DNA of 64,000 nucleotides from Rubrivivax sp. Lineage in GTDB: Bacteria > Pseudomonadota > Gammaproteobacteria > Burkholderiales > Burkholderiaceae_C. A program made the position numbers and the translations under genes. Position 1 is the stretch's first letter, and the number at the start of each line of letters is the position of its first letter. The notes beneath the pieces were generated by a model. That model did not search any database, was not told the origin of the DNA, and saw only the letters and a program-made list of their open reading frames with translations. This document shows positions 48,167-58,360 of this stretch, piece after piece. The DNA lies in the NCBI GenBank assembly GCA_030653505.1, contig JAURZK010000174.1, forward strand, positions 1 to 64,000. Reading direction: 5' to 3'.

Positions 48167-49132
48167 TCAGCTCTCGTACCGCCCCAGCCGCACCGCGGTG
48201 CCGCCAGGCTTGAGGTTGCGCGTGCCGGGCATCACCAGCACGGTGTCGTCGTAGGGCGTGACCCAGACCTGATCGCCATCCTGCACGATGGGCGTGCCGG
48301 CCTTCGGGATGACGGACAGCCCCACGGTGGGCACCAGGAAGCGCAGCGCGGTGCTGCGCGCCACCACGGCCTCGGTCACGCGCACCAGGTGCTGCGCGGG
48401 CGGCAGCGGCAGGCGGGCATGGGCCTGCACCCACGCCGCGTCGGCCAGGCCGGTGAGGCCGAGGAAACGCACCAACGTGTCGATGGCCACCTCGGCTGCG
48501 GCCGTCTCCCAGTGCTGGCCGCACTCGACGAGCAGGGCACGCCGTGGGCTCGCCGGGTCGGCGAAGGCGCCGCGGTCGACCATGCGCAGCCCGGCGGCGT
48601 GGCCCGTGTCGACGAGCAGGTCGGCCGGCACGCCGAGTTCTCGCGCAAAGGCCGCGTTCTTGTCGACCGTACCGCACACCATCAGCGGGCGGCACGCTTC
48701 GCTCATGCTGTGGATGTCCAGCAGCAGTTCGGCCTCGTCGACAAAGGGGCGCAGCAGACGCGCGCGGCGCAGTTCCACCGAGTCGCGCGGGCCGAACAGC
48801 GTCTCGTCGGCCCAGACGCGGTTGTAGTCCTCGTCGACGCAGCGCGAGGCGAAGGGGTTGGCGGGGTCGAAGCGCTGGTAGGCGTCGACGTTGGCGAAGG
48901 CCAGCGTGAGCTGCCCGCGCCGCGGCCGCCAGCCTTGCCGCACCTGCTGCAGCAGCCAGTCCAGCGCGATGGCGCCGCAGATCTCGTTGCCGTGCGTCAG
49001 CGCCTGCACCATCACCTTCGGGCCGGGATCGGGGGCCTCGAACACATGCACCCAGGGCACGACGCTGCCGCCCTCCTGCCAGGGTGTGAGGTCGGGGGCT
49101 TGCAGTTCGACGGGAGGCGTGCGGTCAGGCAT
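48167..49132 (-). CDS. Succinylglutamate desuccinylase/aspartoacylase-family deacylase
   Basis: Zinc-dependent M14-like amidohydrolase of 321 residues. Zinc ligands are His47 and Glu50 in ALTHGNEICG and His141 in LLLDIHSMSE. EDYNRVW at about 102-108 gives the substrate carboxylate-binding Asn-Arg of AspA/AstE, and LLVECGQHWE supplies the catalytic Glu region. A C-terminal beta domain of about 90 residues follows, as in the AstE/AspA group. Family members remove acyl groups from N-acyl amino acids. The gene follows the formylglutamate-amidohydrolase-like gene with a two-base gap, so the two are surely one operon. No other ast genes are present, so arginine catabolism by the AST route is not implied. 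Confidence 0.85.
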   Translation of the reverse strand: MPDRTPPVELQAPDLTPWQEGGSVVPWVHVFEAPDPGPKVMVQALTHGNEICGAIALDWLLQQVRQGWRPRRGQLTLAFANVDAYQRFDPANPFASRCVDEDYNRVWADETLFGPRDSVELRRARLLRPFVDEAELLLDIHSMSEACRPLMVCGTVDKNAAFARELGVPADLLVDTGHAAGLRMVDRGAFADPASPRRALLVECGQHWETAAAEVAIDTLVRFLGLTGLADAAWVQAHARLPLPPAQHLVRVTEAVVARSTALRFLVPTVGLSVIPKAGTPIVQDGDQVWVTPYDDTVLVMPGTRNLKPGGTAVRLGRYES

Positions 49133-49134
49133 GG

Positions 49135-50007
49135 TCAGGCAGGGTCGGGCGTGGGGCTGAGGTGGGCGTGGAACTGCTGGTGCACGGCGGCCAGCAACTG
49201 CATCAGGTGCTGCTGCAGCTTGTCGAAGCCATCGGTCTTCACCAGCGTGGTGCTGTCCATGTACAGGCGCTTGTTGACTTCCAGCTGCAGGCTGTGGCGT
49301 CCGGCGGCGGGGTCGGCGTAGGCACGCACCAGTTCCACGCCCTTGAAGGGGTCGTTGACCTTCACGTCGTAGCCGAAACCGGCCAGCACCTCGCGCACGA
49401 AAGCGGTGAAAACGGGCTCGCAGCTGGTGCCGTCGCGGTCGCCGAGCACGATGTCGGCGCGTGCCACGCCGGCGCCGCCTTCGCCCATCTTGCCGCTCAC
49501 CGCGTTCATCGAATGGCAGTTGATGTGGTGCACGACGCCGAAGCGCGCATGTGCCGCGTCCAGCAGCCACTGCAGCGCCTGGTGGTAGGGCCGGTGGTAG
49601 TGGCTGATGCGGTGCTGCACCTCGGCCACCGCCAGCGACCGCGTATAGATGGGGCGGCCGTCGTCCAGCGTGCGCCACACCAGCGCCTTGCCGATGCGCG
49701 CCTTGCCGCTGGCCTGCACATCGCCGGGCCAGGGCTCGTCCAGCAGGTCGGGGTCGATGTCGGCGGCATGGCGGTTGGCGTCGATGTAGGTGCGCGGGAA
49801 CTGCGCTGCCAGCAAGGGGATGCCCAGCGTGGCGGCGGGCGCCCAGAGTTCGTCGATGTAGCAGTCTTCGCCGTCGCGCAGGTCGGCCTCGGACAGCGCG
49901 GCGCCGAAGTCGGGCGGCATGGCATAGCCGGAATGGGGCGAGTCCAGCACCAGCGGCCGACTCGGCAAACCCAGCGGGCCGGATATCGAGATGACGTTTT
50001 CGATCAT
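49135..50007 (-). CDS. N-formylglutamate amidohydrolase-family protein
   Basis: 290-residue hydrolase of the HutG/N-formylglutamate deformylase type. Motifs are LVLDSPHSGYAMP near residue 20 (His25), ELWAPAATLGIPLL, FPRTYIDANRHAADIDPDL, HRPYHQALQWLLDAAHARFG, HHINCHSMNAVSG and DIVLGDRDGTSCEP, all typical of the family. The expected reaction is release of formate or another acyl group from an N-acylated acidic amino acid, but no hut genes are nearby, so histidine breakdown is not the likely context. It diverges from the ABC transporter operon, suggesting that it processes something the transporter imports. Confidence 0.87.
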   Translation of the reverse strand: MIENVISISGPLGLPSRPLVLDSPHSGYAMPPDFGAALSEADLRDGEDCYIDELWAPAATLGIPLLAAQFPRTYIDANRHAADIDPDLLDEPWPGDVQASGKARIGKALVWRTLDDGRPIYTRSLAVAEVQHRISHYHRPYHQALQWLLDAAHARFGVVHHINCHSMNAVSGKMGEGGAGVARADIVLGDRDGTSCEPVFTAFVREVLAGFGYDVKVNDPFKGVELVRAYADPAAGRHSLQLEVNKRLYMDSTTLVKTDGFDKLQQHLMQLLAAVHQQFHAHLSPTPDPA

Positions 50008-50126
50008 GGGGTCGAGTATCTCTCGGCGATGATGTGCGCCGGGCACACGTGGCAGGCTCCTTGCTAACCACGGCACGGGCAGCACAAGCCGTGCAGCCCG
50101 CGGGGTGCATCGAGAGAGGCCTTGAC

Positions 50127-51917
50127 TTGCACGAGCAGGACTTGCGTGAACGGTTGGCCGCGGTGCGCGAAGGCGTGCTGCCGCGGCGTGCCTTCGTCCG
50201 GCAGATGGCGGCGCTGGGCGTGGGCGCGCCACTGGCCGGCATGCTGCTGATGCACGCCGGCGTGGCCGCCGCCCAGCCCGGGCCTGCGACCTACCGGCCC
50301 ACGCGCCGCGGCGGCGGCGGCCTGCTGCGCCTGCTGTGGTGGCAGGGGCCGACACTGCTGAACCCACACTTCGCCACCGGCCAGAAAGACCTCGACGGCG
50401 CCCGCCTCTTCTACGAGACGCTGGCCGACTGGGACGACGAGGGCCGTCTCGTGCCCTCGCTGGCCGCTGAACTGCCCAGCCGAGACAACGGCGGCGTGGC
50501 CGCCGACGGGCGCAGCGTGACCTGGAAACTCAAGCGCGGCGTCACCTGGCACGACGGCCAGCCCTTCACCGCCGACGACGTGGTGTTCACCTGGCAGTAC
50601 GCCAGCAACCCGGCCACCGCCGCCGTCAGCATCGGCTACTACACCGACCGGGTGGTCGAGAAGGTCGACAGCCACACGGTGCGTATCACCTTCGGGCAGC
50701 CCACGCCCTTCTGGGCCAGCACCTTCGTCGGCGCCGGCGGCGAGATCCTGCCGCGCCACCTGTTTGCGCCTTACACCGGTGCGAAGTCGCGCGACGCACC
50801 GAACAACTTCAAGCCGGTGGGCACGGGGCCCTACCGTTGCGTCGAGTTCAAACCCGGCGACCTGGTGCGCGGCACACTCAACCCCACATATCACGGGGCC
50901 AATCGCCCGCACTTCGACAACGTCGAGATGAAGGGCGGCGGCGATGCCGTGAGTGCGGCGCGTGCCGTGCTGCAGACGGGCGAGTTCGACTTCGCCTGGA
51001 ACATCCAGGTCGAGGACGAACTGGTGCGCCGCATGGAAGCCGGCGGCAAGGGCCGCGCCGTCTACAGCGGCGGCGCCGACCTTGAGTTCGTCATCTTCAA
51101 CTTCACCGACCCGCAACGCGAAGTCGACGGCGAACGGTCGAGCCTGAAGGCGCCGCACCCGGTGCTGAGCGACTTCGCCGTGCGCGACGCGCTGGCGCTG
51201 CTGGTCGACAAGGCGTCGATCGAGAAGTTCATCTACGGCCGCGCCGGCGTGGCCACCGCCAACTACCTCAACAACCCGCCGCGCTACCGCAGCCCGAACA
51301 CGGCCTGGGAGTTCAACCCCGCCAAGGCCGCCGCGCTGCTGGACGCCGCGGGCTGGAAACCGGGCGCCGGCGGCATCCGCGAGAAGGGCGGCCGGCAGCT
51401 GAAGTTCCTGTTCCAGACCTCCATCAACGCGCCGCGCCAGAAGACGCAGGCGCTGATCAAGCAGGCGGCGCTGAAAGCGGGCGTCGCGATCGAGGTCAAG
51501 GCAGTGGTCGGTTCGGTCTTCTTCTCCACTGACGCCGGCAACCCCGACACCTACGGCAAGTTCCAGGCCGACCTGCAGATGTTCACCGCCGCCGGCACCG
51601 TCGACCCGACACGCCCGATGCTGCGCTTCGCCTCGTGGGAGGCGGCGACCAAGGCCAACAAGTGGTCGGGCATCAATCTCTCGCGCTGGCGCAATGCCGC
51701 CTACGACCGCGCCTTCCGCGAGACCGAGGTCGAACTCGACCCCGTCAGGCGCACCGCCCTCTTCCTGCAGATGAACGACCTGGTGGTGCAGCAGCGCGCG
51801 GTGCTGCCGCTGATCCACCGCAAGAGCGTGGCGGCGGTGGCCGGCCGGCTGCAGGCGCCGGTGTCGGGCTGGGCTAGCGACCTGGCCTTCGTACGCGACT
51901 GGTACCGCGATGCCTGA
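50127..51917 (+). CDS. Peptide-type ABC transporter substrate-binding protein 1 (TAT-exported)
   Basis: Family 5 extracellular solute-binding protein (dipeptide/oligopeptide/nickel type), periplasmic, 596 residues. The start is a TTG at 50127 with GAGAGAGG seven bases upstream. This makes the protein exactly as long as its paralogue downstream and gives a matching N-terminus. An in-frame ORF continues upstream to 50034 but without resemblance. A twin-arginine signal (LPRRAFVRQM) is followed by a hydrophobic stretch ending HAGVAAAQ. Conserved family motifs are PSLAAELP, VTWKLKRGVTWHDGQPFTADDV, GTGPYR and AVRDALALLVDK. It aligns almost without gaps with protein 2. Different ligand ranges for the two are likely. 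Confidence 0.88.
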   Translation: MHEQDLRERLAAVREGVLPRRAFVRQMAALGVGAPLAGMLLMHAGVAAAQPGPATYRPTRRGGGGLLRLLWWQGPTLLNPHFATGQKDLDGARLFYETLADWDDEGRLVPSLAAELPSRDNGGVAADGRSVTWKLKRGVTWHDGQPFTADDVVFTWQYASNPATAAVSIGYYTDRVVEKVDSHTVRITFGQPTPFWASTFVGAGGEILPRHLFAPYTGAKSRDAPNNFKPVGTGPYRCVEFKPGDLVRGTLNPTYHGANRPHFDNVEMKGGGDAVSAARAVLQTGEFDFAWNIQVEDELVRRMEAGGKGRAVYSGGADLEFVIFNFTDPQREVDGERSSLKAPHPVLSDFAVRDALALLVDKASIEKFIYGRAGVATANYLNNPPRYRSPNTAWEFNPAKAAALLDAAGWKPGAGGIREKGGRQLKFLFQTSINAPRQKTQALIKQAALKAGVAIEVKAVVGSVFFSTDAGNPDTYGKFQADLQMFTAAGTVDPTRPMLRFASWEAATKANKWSGINLSRWRNAAYDRAFRETEVELDPVRRTALFLQMNDLVVQQRAVLPLIHRKSVAAVAGRLQAPVSGWASDLAFVRDWYRDA

Positions 51918-52060
51918 AGCCCGCTGCGCAACCCGTCCGGGCCGACCCCGATGGCCGCCGCCGGGGCAACCGCTAGTATGCGGCGCGGCTGCTGCCGCCG
52001 TGCACACACCGACAGCCTTACCCCAACCGGGCCGACCCGGCCGACGCCAGGAGAGAAGCG

Positions 52061-53851
52061 ATGCAAGAACGTGAACTGCGCCACCTGATCGAAGATGTCC
52101 GCCGCGGCGCGCTGCCCCGGCGCAGCTTCATCCAGCAGATGGTGGGCCTGGGGCTCACCGCCCCCATGGCCTCGATGATGCTGATGCACGCCGGCATCGC
52201 GCAGGCGCAGACCGCCATCCCCTACAAGCCCACGAAACGCGGCGGCGGCGGCGCACTGAAGGTGCTTTGGTGGCAGGGCGCCACGTTGCTGAACCCGCAC
52301 TTCGCCAGCGGCACGAAGGACCAGGAAGGCTCGCGCATCTTCTACGAGCCGCTGGCTGCCTGGGACGCCGACGGCAACCTGGTGCCCGTGCTGGCCGCCG
52401 AGGTGCCCTCGCGCGAGAACGGCAGCCTGGCCGCCGATGGCCGCAGCGTCACGTGGAAGCTCAAGCGCGGCGTCACCTGGCACGACGGCAAACCCTTCAC
52501 CGCCGACGACGTGGTCTTCAATTGGGAGTATTGCAGGGACCCGGCCTCGTCCACCGTCAACATCGCCACCTACCGCGACATCAAGGTCGACAAGGTCGAC
52601 TCGCACACCGTCAAGATCACCTTCAACAAGCCCACGCCCTTCTGGGCCGAGGCCTTCGTCGGCACGGTGGGCATGATCCTGCCCAGGCACCTTTTCGCCG
52701 ACTACGCCGGCGCCAAGTCGCGCGAGGCGCCGACCAACCTCAAGCCGGTGGGCACGGGCCCCTACAAGTTCGTCGACTTCAAGCCGGGCGACATCGTGCG
52801 CGGCGAGATCAACAACAACTACCACATCGCCAACCGCCCGCATTTCGACAGCTTCGAGATGAAGGGTGGCGGCGACGCCGTCTCTGCCGCGCGCGCGGTG
52901 CTGCAGACCGGCGAGTACGACTTCGCCTGGAACCTGCAGGTCGAGGACGAGATCCTCAAGCGCCTGGAAGCCGGCGGCAAGGGCCGCGCCTTTATCACCG
53001 CAGGCGGCAACATCGAGTTCATCCAGCTCAACCCGACCGACCCGAACACCGAGATCGACGGCGAACGCTCGCACGCCAGCACCAAGCACCCGGCCTTCAC
53101 CGACCCGGCGGTGCGCCAGGCGATGGGGCTGCTGGTCGACCGCCAGGGCATCCAGGACTTCATCTACGGCCGCACCGGCGTGGCCACCGCCAACTTCCTG
53201 AACAACCCGCCGCGCTACAAGAGCCCGAACACCAAGTTCGAGTTCAACGTCGAGAAGGCCAACCAGGTGCTGGAAGCGGCGGGCTGGAAACGCGGCGCCG
53301 GCGGCGTGCGCGAAAAGGGCAACGTCAAGCTGAAGTTCCTGTACCAGACCTCGATCAACGCGCCGCGCCAGAAGACGCAGCAGATCGTCAAGCAGGCGGC
53401 GCAGAAGGCCGGCATCGACCTCGAGCTGAAGTCGGTGACGGGCTCGGTCTTCTTCTCGACCGACTTCGCCAACCCCGACACCTACCCGAAGTTCTACGCC
53501 GACATCCAGATGTACACGACGACCATGACGATGCCTGACCCGCAGGTGTTCATGGAGCAGTACGCCTCCTGGGAAGTGGCGACCAAGGCCAACAAGTGGG
53601 CGGGCCGCAACATCTCGCGCTGGAAGAACGACGAGTACGACAAGACCTTCCGCGCCGCCCAGGGTGAACTCGACCCCGTCAAGCGCGCGGCGATGTTCAT
53701 CAGGCTCAACGACCTGGTCATCAACGACGGCCACATCGTCCCGGTGGTCTACCGCCCGCGCGTGGCCGGCGTGGCCACCAAGCTGTCGGCACCGCTTTCG
53801 GGCTGGGACAACGACATGTGGGCGCTGCCGCACTGGTACAGGGAAGCCTGA
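52061..53851 (+). CDS. Peptide-type ABC transporter substrate-binding protein 2 (TAT-exported)
   Basis: 596-residue paralogue of the preceding protein, clearly from a tandem duplication. TAT signal LPRRSFIQQM, hydrophobic core, cleavage expected after AQAQ. It shares VTWKLKRGVTWHDGKPFTADDV, PTPFWAEAFVG, GTGPYKF, MKGGGDAVSAARAVLQTGEYDFAWN and the C-terminal RWKND/WYREA block with protein 1. A GAGAGAAGC-type ribosome site precedes the ATG. CGCTAGTAT at 51971-51979 may be a separate -10, so this gene and the downstream transport genes may be expressed apart from protein 1. The substrate is unknown; N-acyl peptides are a guess from context. Confidence 0.92.
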   Translation: MQERELRHLIEDVRRGALPRRSFIQQMVGLGLTAPMASMMLMHAGIAQAQTAIPYKPTKRGGGGALKVLWWQGATLLNPHFASGTKDQEGSRIFYEPLAAWDADGNLVPVLAAEVPSRENGSLAADGRSVTWKLKRGVTWHDGKPFTADDVVFNWEYCRDPASSTVNIATYRDIKVDKVDSHTVKITFNKPTPFWAEAFVGTVGMILPRHLFADYAGAKSREAPTNLKPVGTGPYKFVDFKPGDIVRGEINNNYHIANRPHFDSFEMKGGGDAVSAARAVLQTGEYDFAWNLQVEDEILKRLEAGGKGRAFITAGGNIEFIQLNPTDPNTEIDGERSHASTKHPAFTDPAVRQAMGLLVDRQGIQDFIYGRTGVATANFLNNPPRYKSPNTKFEFNVEKANQVLEAAGWKRGAGGVREKGNVKLKFLYQTSINAPRQKTQQIVKQAAQKAGIDLELKSVTGSVFFSTDFANPDTYPKFYADIQMYTTTMTMPDPQVFMEQYASWEVATKANKWAGRNISRWKNDEYDKTFRAAQGELDPVKRAAMFIRLNDLVINDGHIVPVVYRPRVAGVATKLSAPLSGWDNDMWALPHWYREA

Positions 53852-53934
53852 CCGCCCCGACCCGCGACCCCTGCAGGGCGGCAAGCGCCGCCCTGCCCCT
53901 TTCGCTGATCCTTCCCTCTACCTGAGGACCACCT

Positions 53935-54894
53935 TTGGGGCAGTACATCCTGCGCCGGCTGTTGCTGGCCATACCCAGCCTGCTGGGCATCAGCGTCGTG
54001 CTCTTCACGGTGCTGGCACTGGCGCCGGGCGACCCCTTCGAGGAGCTGGCCAGCAACCCGGCCATTCCGGCCGAGGTGCGCATGGCGCTGCGCGCCAAGT
54101 TCGGCCTCGACGACCCGGTGTGGCAGCGCTACTTCAACTGGTTCGGGGCCATGATCCAGGGCGACTGGGGTTACTCCTTCGTCAGCCGCATCGACGTCGA
54201 CACCTTGATCCTGCAGCGGGTGCCGGTCACCGTGGCCGTCATCGGCGCGTCGCAGATCGTGGCGCTGCTGGTGGCGCTGCCGGTGGGCATCATCTCGGCG
54301 GTGCGCCCCTATTCGTGGTTCGACCGCATCGCCAGCACCATCGCCTTCATCGGGTTTTCGCTGCCCACCTTCTTCACCGGGCTGCTCTTCATCCTGCTGT
54401 TCTCGATCACGCTCGACTGGCTGCCTTTCGTGTACCGCGCCGACATCTCGGCCACCGGCTGGGAGTGGTGGTGGCTGCAGATCAAGCAGTCGCTGATGCC
54501 GGTGATGGTGCTGGGCCTGTTCCAGGGGGCGACCTGGACACGCTACGTGCGCTCGGCCGTGCTCGACGTGGTGCGGCTCGACTACGTGACCACCGCCCGC
54601 AGCAAGGGCCTGACCGAACGTGTGGTGATCCTCAAACACGTGGTGCGCAACGCGCTCATCCCCGTCGTCACGCTGGTGGCGCTGCAGATGCCCGCGGTGT
54701 TCGGCGGCGCCATCGTCACCGAGCAGATCTTCCGCGTGCCGGGCATCGGCTCGCTGCTCATCGACGCCATCCTGCGCAACGACACGCCCGTGATCATGGG
54801 CGTGACCTTCGTCTTCTCGATCCTCGTGATCGCCTTCAACCTGATTGCCGACTTGCTGTATGGCTGGCTCGACCCCCGCATCAGTTACCGCTGA
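53935..54894 (+). CDS. ABC transporter permease (DppB/OppB type)
   Basis: Inner-membrane permease, 319 residues, starting at TTG 53935 with TGAGGA about seven bases upstream. It has six hydrophobic helices. The N-terminal signature MGQYILRRLLLAIPSLLGISVVLF is typical of DppB/OppB. The EAA-like loop is YVTTARSKGLTERVVILKHVVRNALIP near residue 220. It is followed immediately by the second permease, whose start lies inside its last codons. Confidence 0.92.
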   Translation: MGQYILRRLLLAIPSLLGISVVLFTVLALAPGDPFEELASNPAIPAEVRMALRAKFGLDDPVWQRYFNWFGAMIQGDWGYSFVSRIDVDTLILQRVPVTVAVIGASQIVALLVALPVGIISAVRPYSWFDRIASTIAFIGFSLPTFFTGLLFILLFSITLDWLPFVYRADISATGWEWWWLQIKQSLMPVMVLGLFQGATWTRYVRSAVLDVVRLDYVTTARSKGLTERVVILKHVVRNALIPVVTLVALQMPAVFGGAIVTEQIFRVPGIGSLLIDAILRNDTPVIMGVTFVFSILVIAFNLIADLLYGWLDPRISYR

Positions 54895-55875
54895 GCCTGG
54901 ACGTGAGGGCCTGCCTGCGCAGGGCCTCACGCCTGGCGAAGGGTTGGCGCCGGCAGGCGCCAACGCGGCCGGCACGGCTGAGGTGACCAAGCGCCGACCC
55001 GCGGTCTCGCCCGCCCGCGAGACCTGGCAGCGCTTCGCCCGCCACCGCATGGCGATGGCCAGCCTCGTCATCCTGCTCATGATGGTGGCGCTGCTGATCT
55101 TCGGCCCCATGGTCTGGACGGTGCCGATCAACGACATCGACTTCACCGCCCGCCTGGCCACGCCGAGCTGGAAACACCCGATGGGCACCGACGACCTCGG
55201 GCAGGACATCTTCGCGCGGGTGCTCTACGGCGGCCGCATCTCGCTGGCCGTAGGCCTGGCGGCGATGCTGATGGCGGTGGTGGTGGGCGTGCTGATCGGC
55301 GCGCTGGCCGGCATCTCGCGCGGCAGCATCGACGCCGCGCTGATGTGGCTGACCGACCTCTTCCTCAGCCTGCCGCAGCTGCCGCTGCTGCTGCTGCTGA
55401 TCTACCTTTTCCGCGACACGCTCAAGGGCCTGTTCGGACCCGAGGTGGGTGTCTTCCTGCTCATCGTCTTCGTCATCGGCCTGTTCCGCTGGATGCCGGT
55501 GGCGCGGCTGGTGCGCGCGCAGTTCTTCAGCCTGCGCGAGAAGGAGTTCGTCGAGGCCGCGCGTGCGCTGGGTGCCTCCACCTCGCGCCAGGTGGTGCGG
55601 CACATCCTGCCCAATTCGCTGGGCCCGGTGATCGTGGCCGGCACCATCGACATCGCGGCGGCCATCCTTGCCGAGTCGACGCTGTCCTTCCTGGGCCTGG
55701 GCTTCCCGCCCGACATTCCGACCTGGGGCCGCATCCTCTTCGACAGCAAGGACTATCTCGACATTGCACCGCACTGGGCGCTGTTCCCCGGCGGCGCGAT
55801 CTTCCTCACGGTGCTGACCATCAACTTCATCGGCGACGGCCTGCGCGACGCGCTCGACCCGAGGCGGGTCCTGTA

Positions 55876-55876
<1 letters not shown>
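54860..55876 (+). CDS. ABC transporter permease (DppC/OppC type)
   Basis: Second permease, 338 residues. An N-terminal cytoplasmic extension of about 55 Pro/Ala/Gly-rich residues precedes the family region ETWQRFARHRMAMASLVILL and the helices. The periplasmic stretch HPMGTDDLGQDIFARVLYGGRISL and the EAA loop EFVEAARALGASTSRQVVRHILPN are standard for DppC/OppC. The ATG at 54860 overlaps the first permease by 35 bases. No good ribosome site is seen, so translational coupling is likely and the exact start is uncertain. The stop TAA overlaps the next ATG (TAATG). Confidence 0.88.
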
Positions 55877-56864
<988 letters not shown>

Positions 56865-56868
<4 letters not shown>

Positions 56869-57854
56869 ACGCCGCAACGACGACCGCGCCCTTGTTGAAG
56901 GTTGAGAACCTCGTCAAGCAGTTCCCGATCAAGGGCGGCCTGCTCGGCCGCGTGGTCGACCACGTGCATGCCGTCGACGGCGTCAGCTTCGAGCTTGCCG
57001 CCGGCGAGACCCTGGGTGTGGTGGGTGAATCGGGTTGCGGCAAGAGCACCACGGGGCGCTGCATCCTGCGCCTGATCGAGCCCACCTCGGGCCAGGTGTG
57101 GTTCGAGGGCAGGAGCGTCACCGGCGCCGACAAGACCGCGCTTCGTGCATTGGCGCGCGACATGCAGATCATCTTCCAGGATCCGTATGCGAGCCTGAAC
57201 CCGCGCATGACGGTGGGCGCCATCGTCGGCGAGGCACTGACCATCCACAAGCTGACGAAGACCGCGCACGAGTACGAAGACCGCATCGTGCACCTGCTGG
57301 AAACCGTGGGCCTGAGCGCCGACCACCTGCGGCGCTTCCCGCACGAATTCAGCGGCGGCCAGCGCCAGCGCATCGGTATCGCGCGTGCGCTCGCAGTGAG
57401 CCCGAAGCTGATCGTCTGCGACGAGGCGGTGAGTGCACTCGACGTCTCCATCCAGGCCCAGGTCATCAACCTGCTCGAAGACCTGCGCGAGCAGTTCAAG
57501 CTGAGCTACGTCTTCATCGCGCACGACCTCAGCGTGGTCGAACACATCAGCCACCGCGTGGCGGTGATGTACCTCGGGCGCATCGTCGAGATCGCGCCGG
57601 CCAAGCTGCTGTACACCGACCCCAAGCACCCCTACACCGAAGCGCTGCTGTCGGCCGTGCCCATCCCCGACCCCAGCGTCAAGCGCAAGCGCATCCCGCT
57701 GCAGGGCGACGTGCCCAGCCCCATCCGCCCGCCGCCGGGCTGCCACTTCCACACCCGCTGCCCGATCGCGCAGAAGGGGCTGTGTGATGTCGAGAAGCCG
57801 CAGCTGAAGCAGACGGCCGAGGGGCACCTCGTGGCCTGCCACCTGCGCGGCTGA
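56865..57854 (+). CDS. ABC transporter ATPase (DppF/OppF type)
   Basis: Second ATP-binding subunit, 329 residues, starting at GTG with a four-base GTGA overlap. Walker A GESGCGKST, Q loop IIFQDPYASLNPR, signature FSGGQRQRIGIARAL, Walker B LIVCDEAVSALD, and FIAHDLSVVEHI. The C-terminal extension has CHFHTRCP and VACHL with cysteines like those of DppD. It is the last gene of the transporter operon and is followed by a GC-rich stem-loop. Confidence 0.94.
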
Positions 57855-57869
57855 GCGGGTCGAGAGGCC

Positions 57870-57888
57870 CGCCGCCAGACGCGGCGGC
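57870..57888. terminator. GC-rich stem-loop after the ABC operon
   Basis: CCGCCG and CGGCGG form a perfect 6-bp stem with a 7-base loop, between convergent genes. There is no T-run, so termination would be weak or Rho-assisted. Confidence 0.35.
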
Positions 57889-57899
57889 TCAGCGCCTGC

Positions 57900-58103
57900 T
57901 TAAGCCCTGTACCCCAGCAGCCGTGCCGGCAGCATCAGCAGCGCACGCAGCAGCGCGAAGACCGCGCCGACCGTGATGCCGATCAACTGCAGCGGCAGCG
58001 ACAGCAACCACACCAGCGGCGCCAGCAGCAGCGCCAGCAGGGCCACGGGCCAGTTCAGGACGAAGAGCAGGCACCAGCCGACGAAGAAGATCAGCACCTT
58101 CAT
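57900..58103 (-). CDS. Small membrane protein (67 residues), unknown
   Basis: Unrecognised protein that is almost entirely hydrophobic: FFVGWCLLFVLNWPVALLALLLAPLVWLLSLPLQLIGITVGAVFALLRALL would form two helices. The C-terminus (LPARLLGYRA) is short and basic. Its ATG overlaps the stop of the tiny gene upstream (ATGA), so the two are translated together. Similar small proteins accompany each other in related genomes as far as I recall, but no function is known. Confidence 0.65.
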   Translation of the reverse strand: MKVLIFFVGWCLLFVLNWPVALLALLLAPLVWLLSLPLQLIGITVGAVFALLRALLMLPARLLGYRA

Positions 58104-58243
58104 GCGCGCACCGCCGTGTGCGACGCCCACTGCTCGGCATGCGCTTCGGGCTGGCTGAGGTGGTGGATGCTGCCCAGCGTGGCCACGGTGAACACCACCG
58201 ACAGGGCCAGTGAAAGGGCGCGCTGGAAGAGGCTGGGTGACAT
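58100..58243 (-). CDS. Tiny exported or membrane-tethered protein (47 residues)
   Basis: Short gene starting at ATG 58243 with a good CAGGAG ribosome site eight bases upstream. It encodes MSPSLFQRALSLALSVVFTV..., a signal-like helix, followed by a polar tail with His/Gln (SIHHLSQPEAHAEQW). The stop overlaps the next start by ATGA. A clear ribosome site plus coupling make it a real gene in my view. Function unknown. Confidence 0.65.
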   Translation of the reverse strand: MSPSLFQRALSLALSVVFTVATLGSIHHLSQPEAHAEQWASHTAVRA

Positions 58244-58360
58244 GGTGGACTCCTGGGTGAACGGCACTGCGATGTGTGCAATGTCGTACGTCGCAGGCCG
58301 CGGCGCGAGGCCATTGCGACGAACGGCGGTCGGCGCGCGCTGAAGCGCCGCTGCAGCGGA

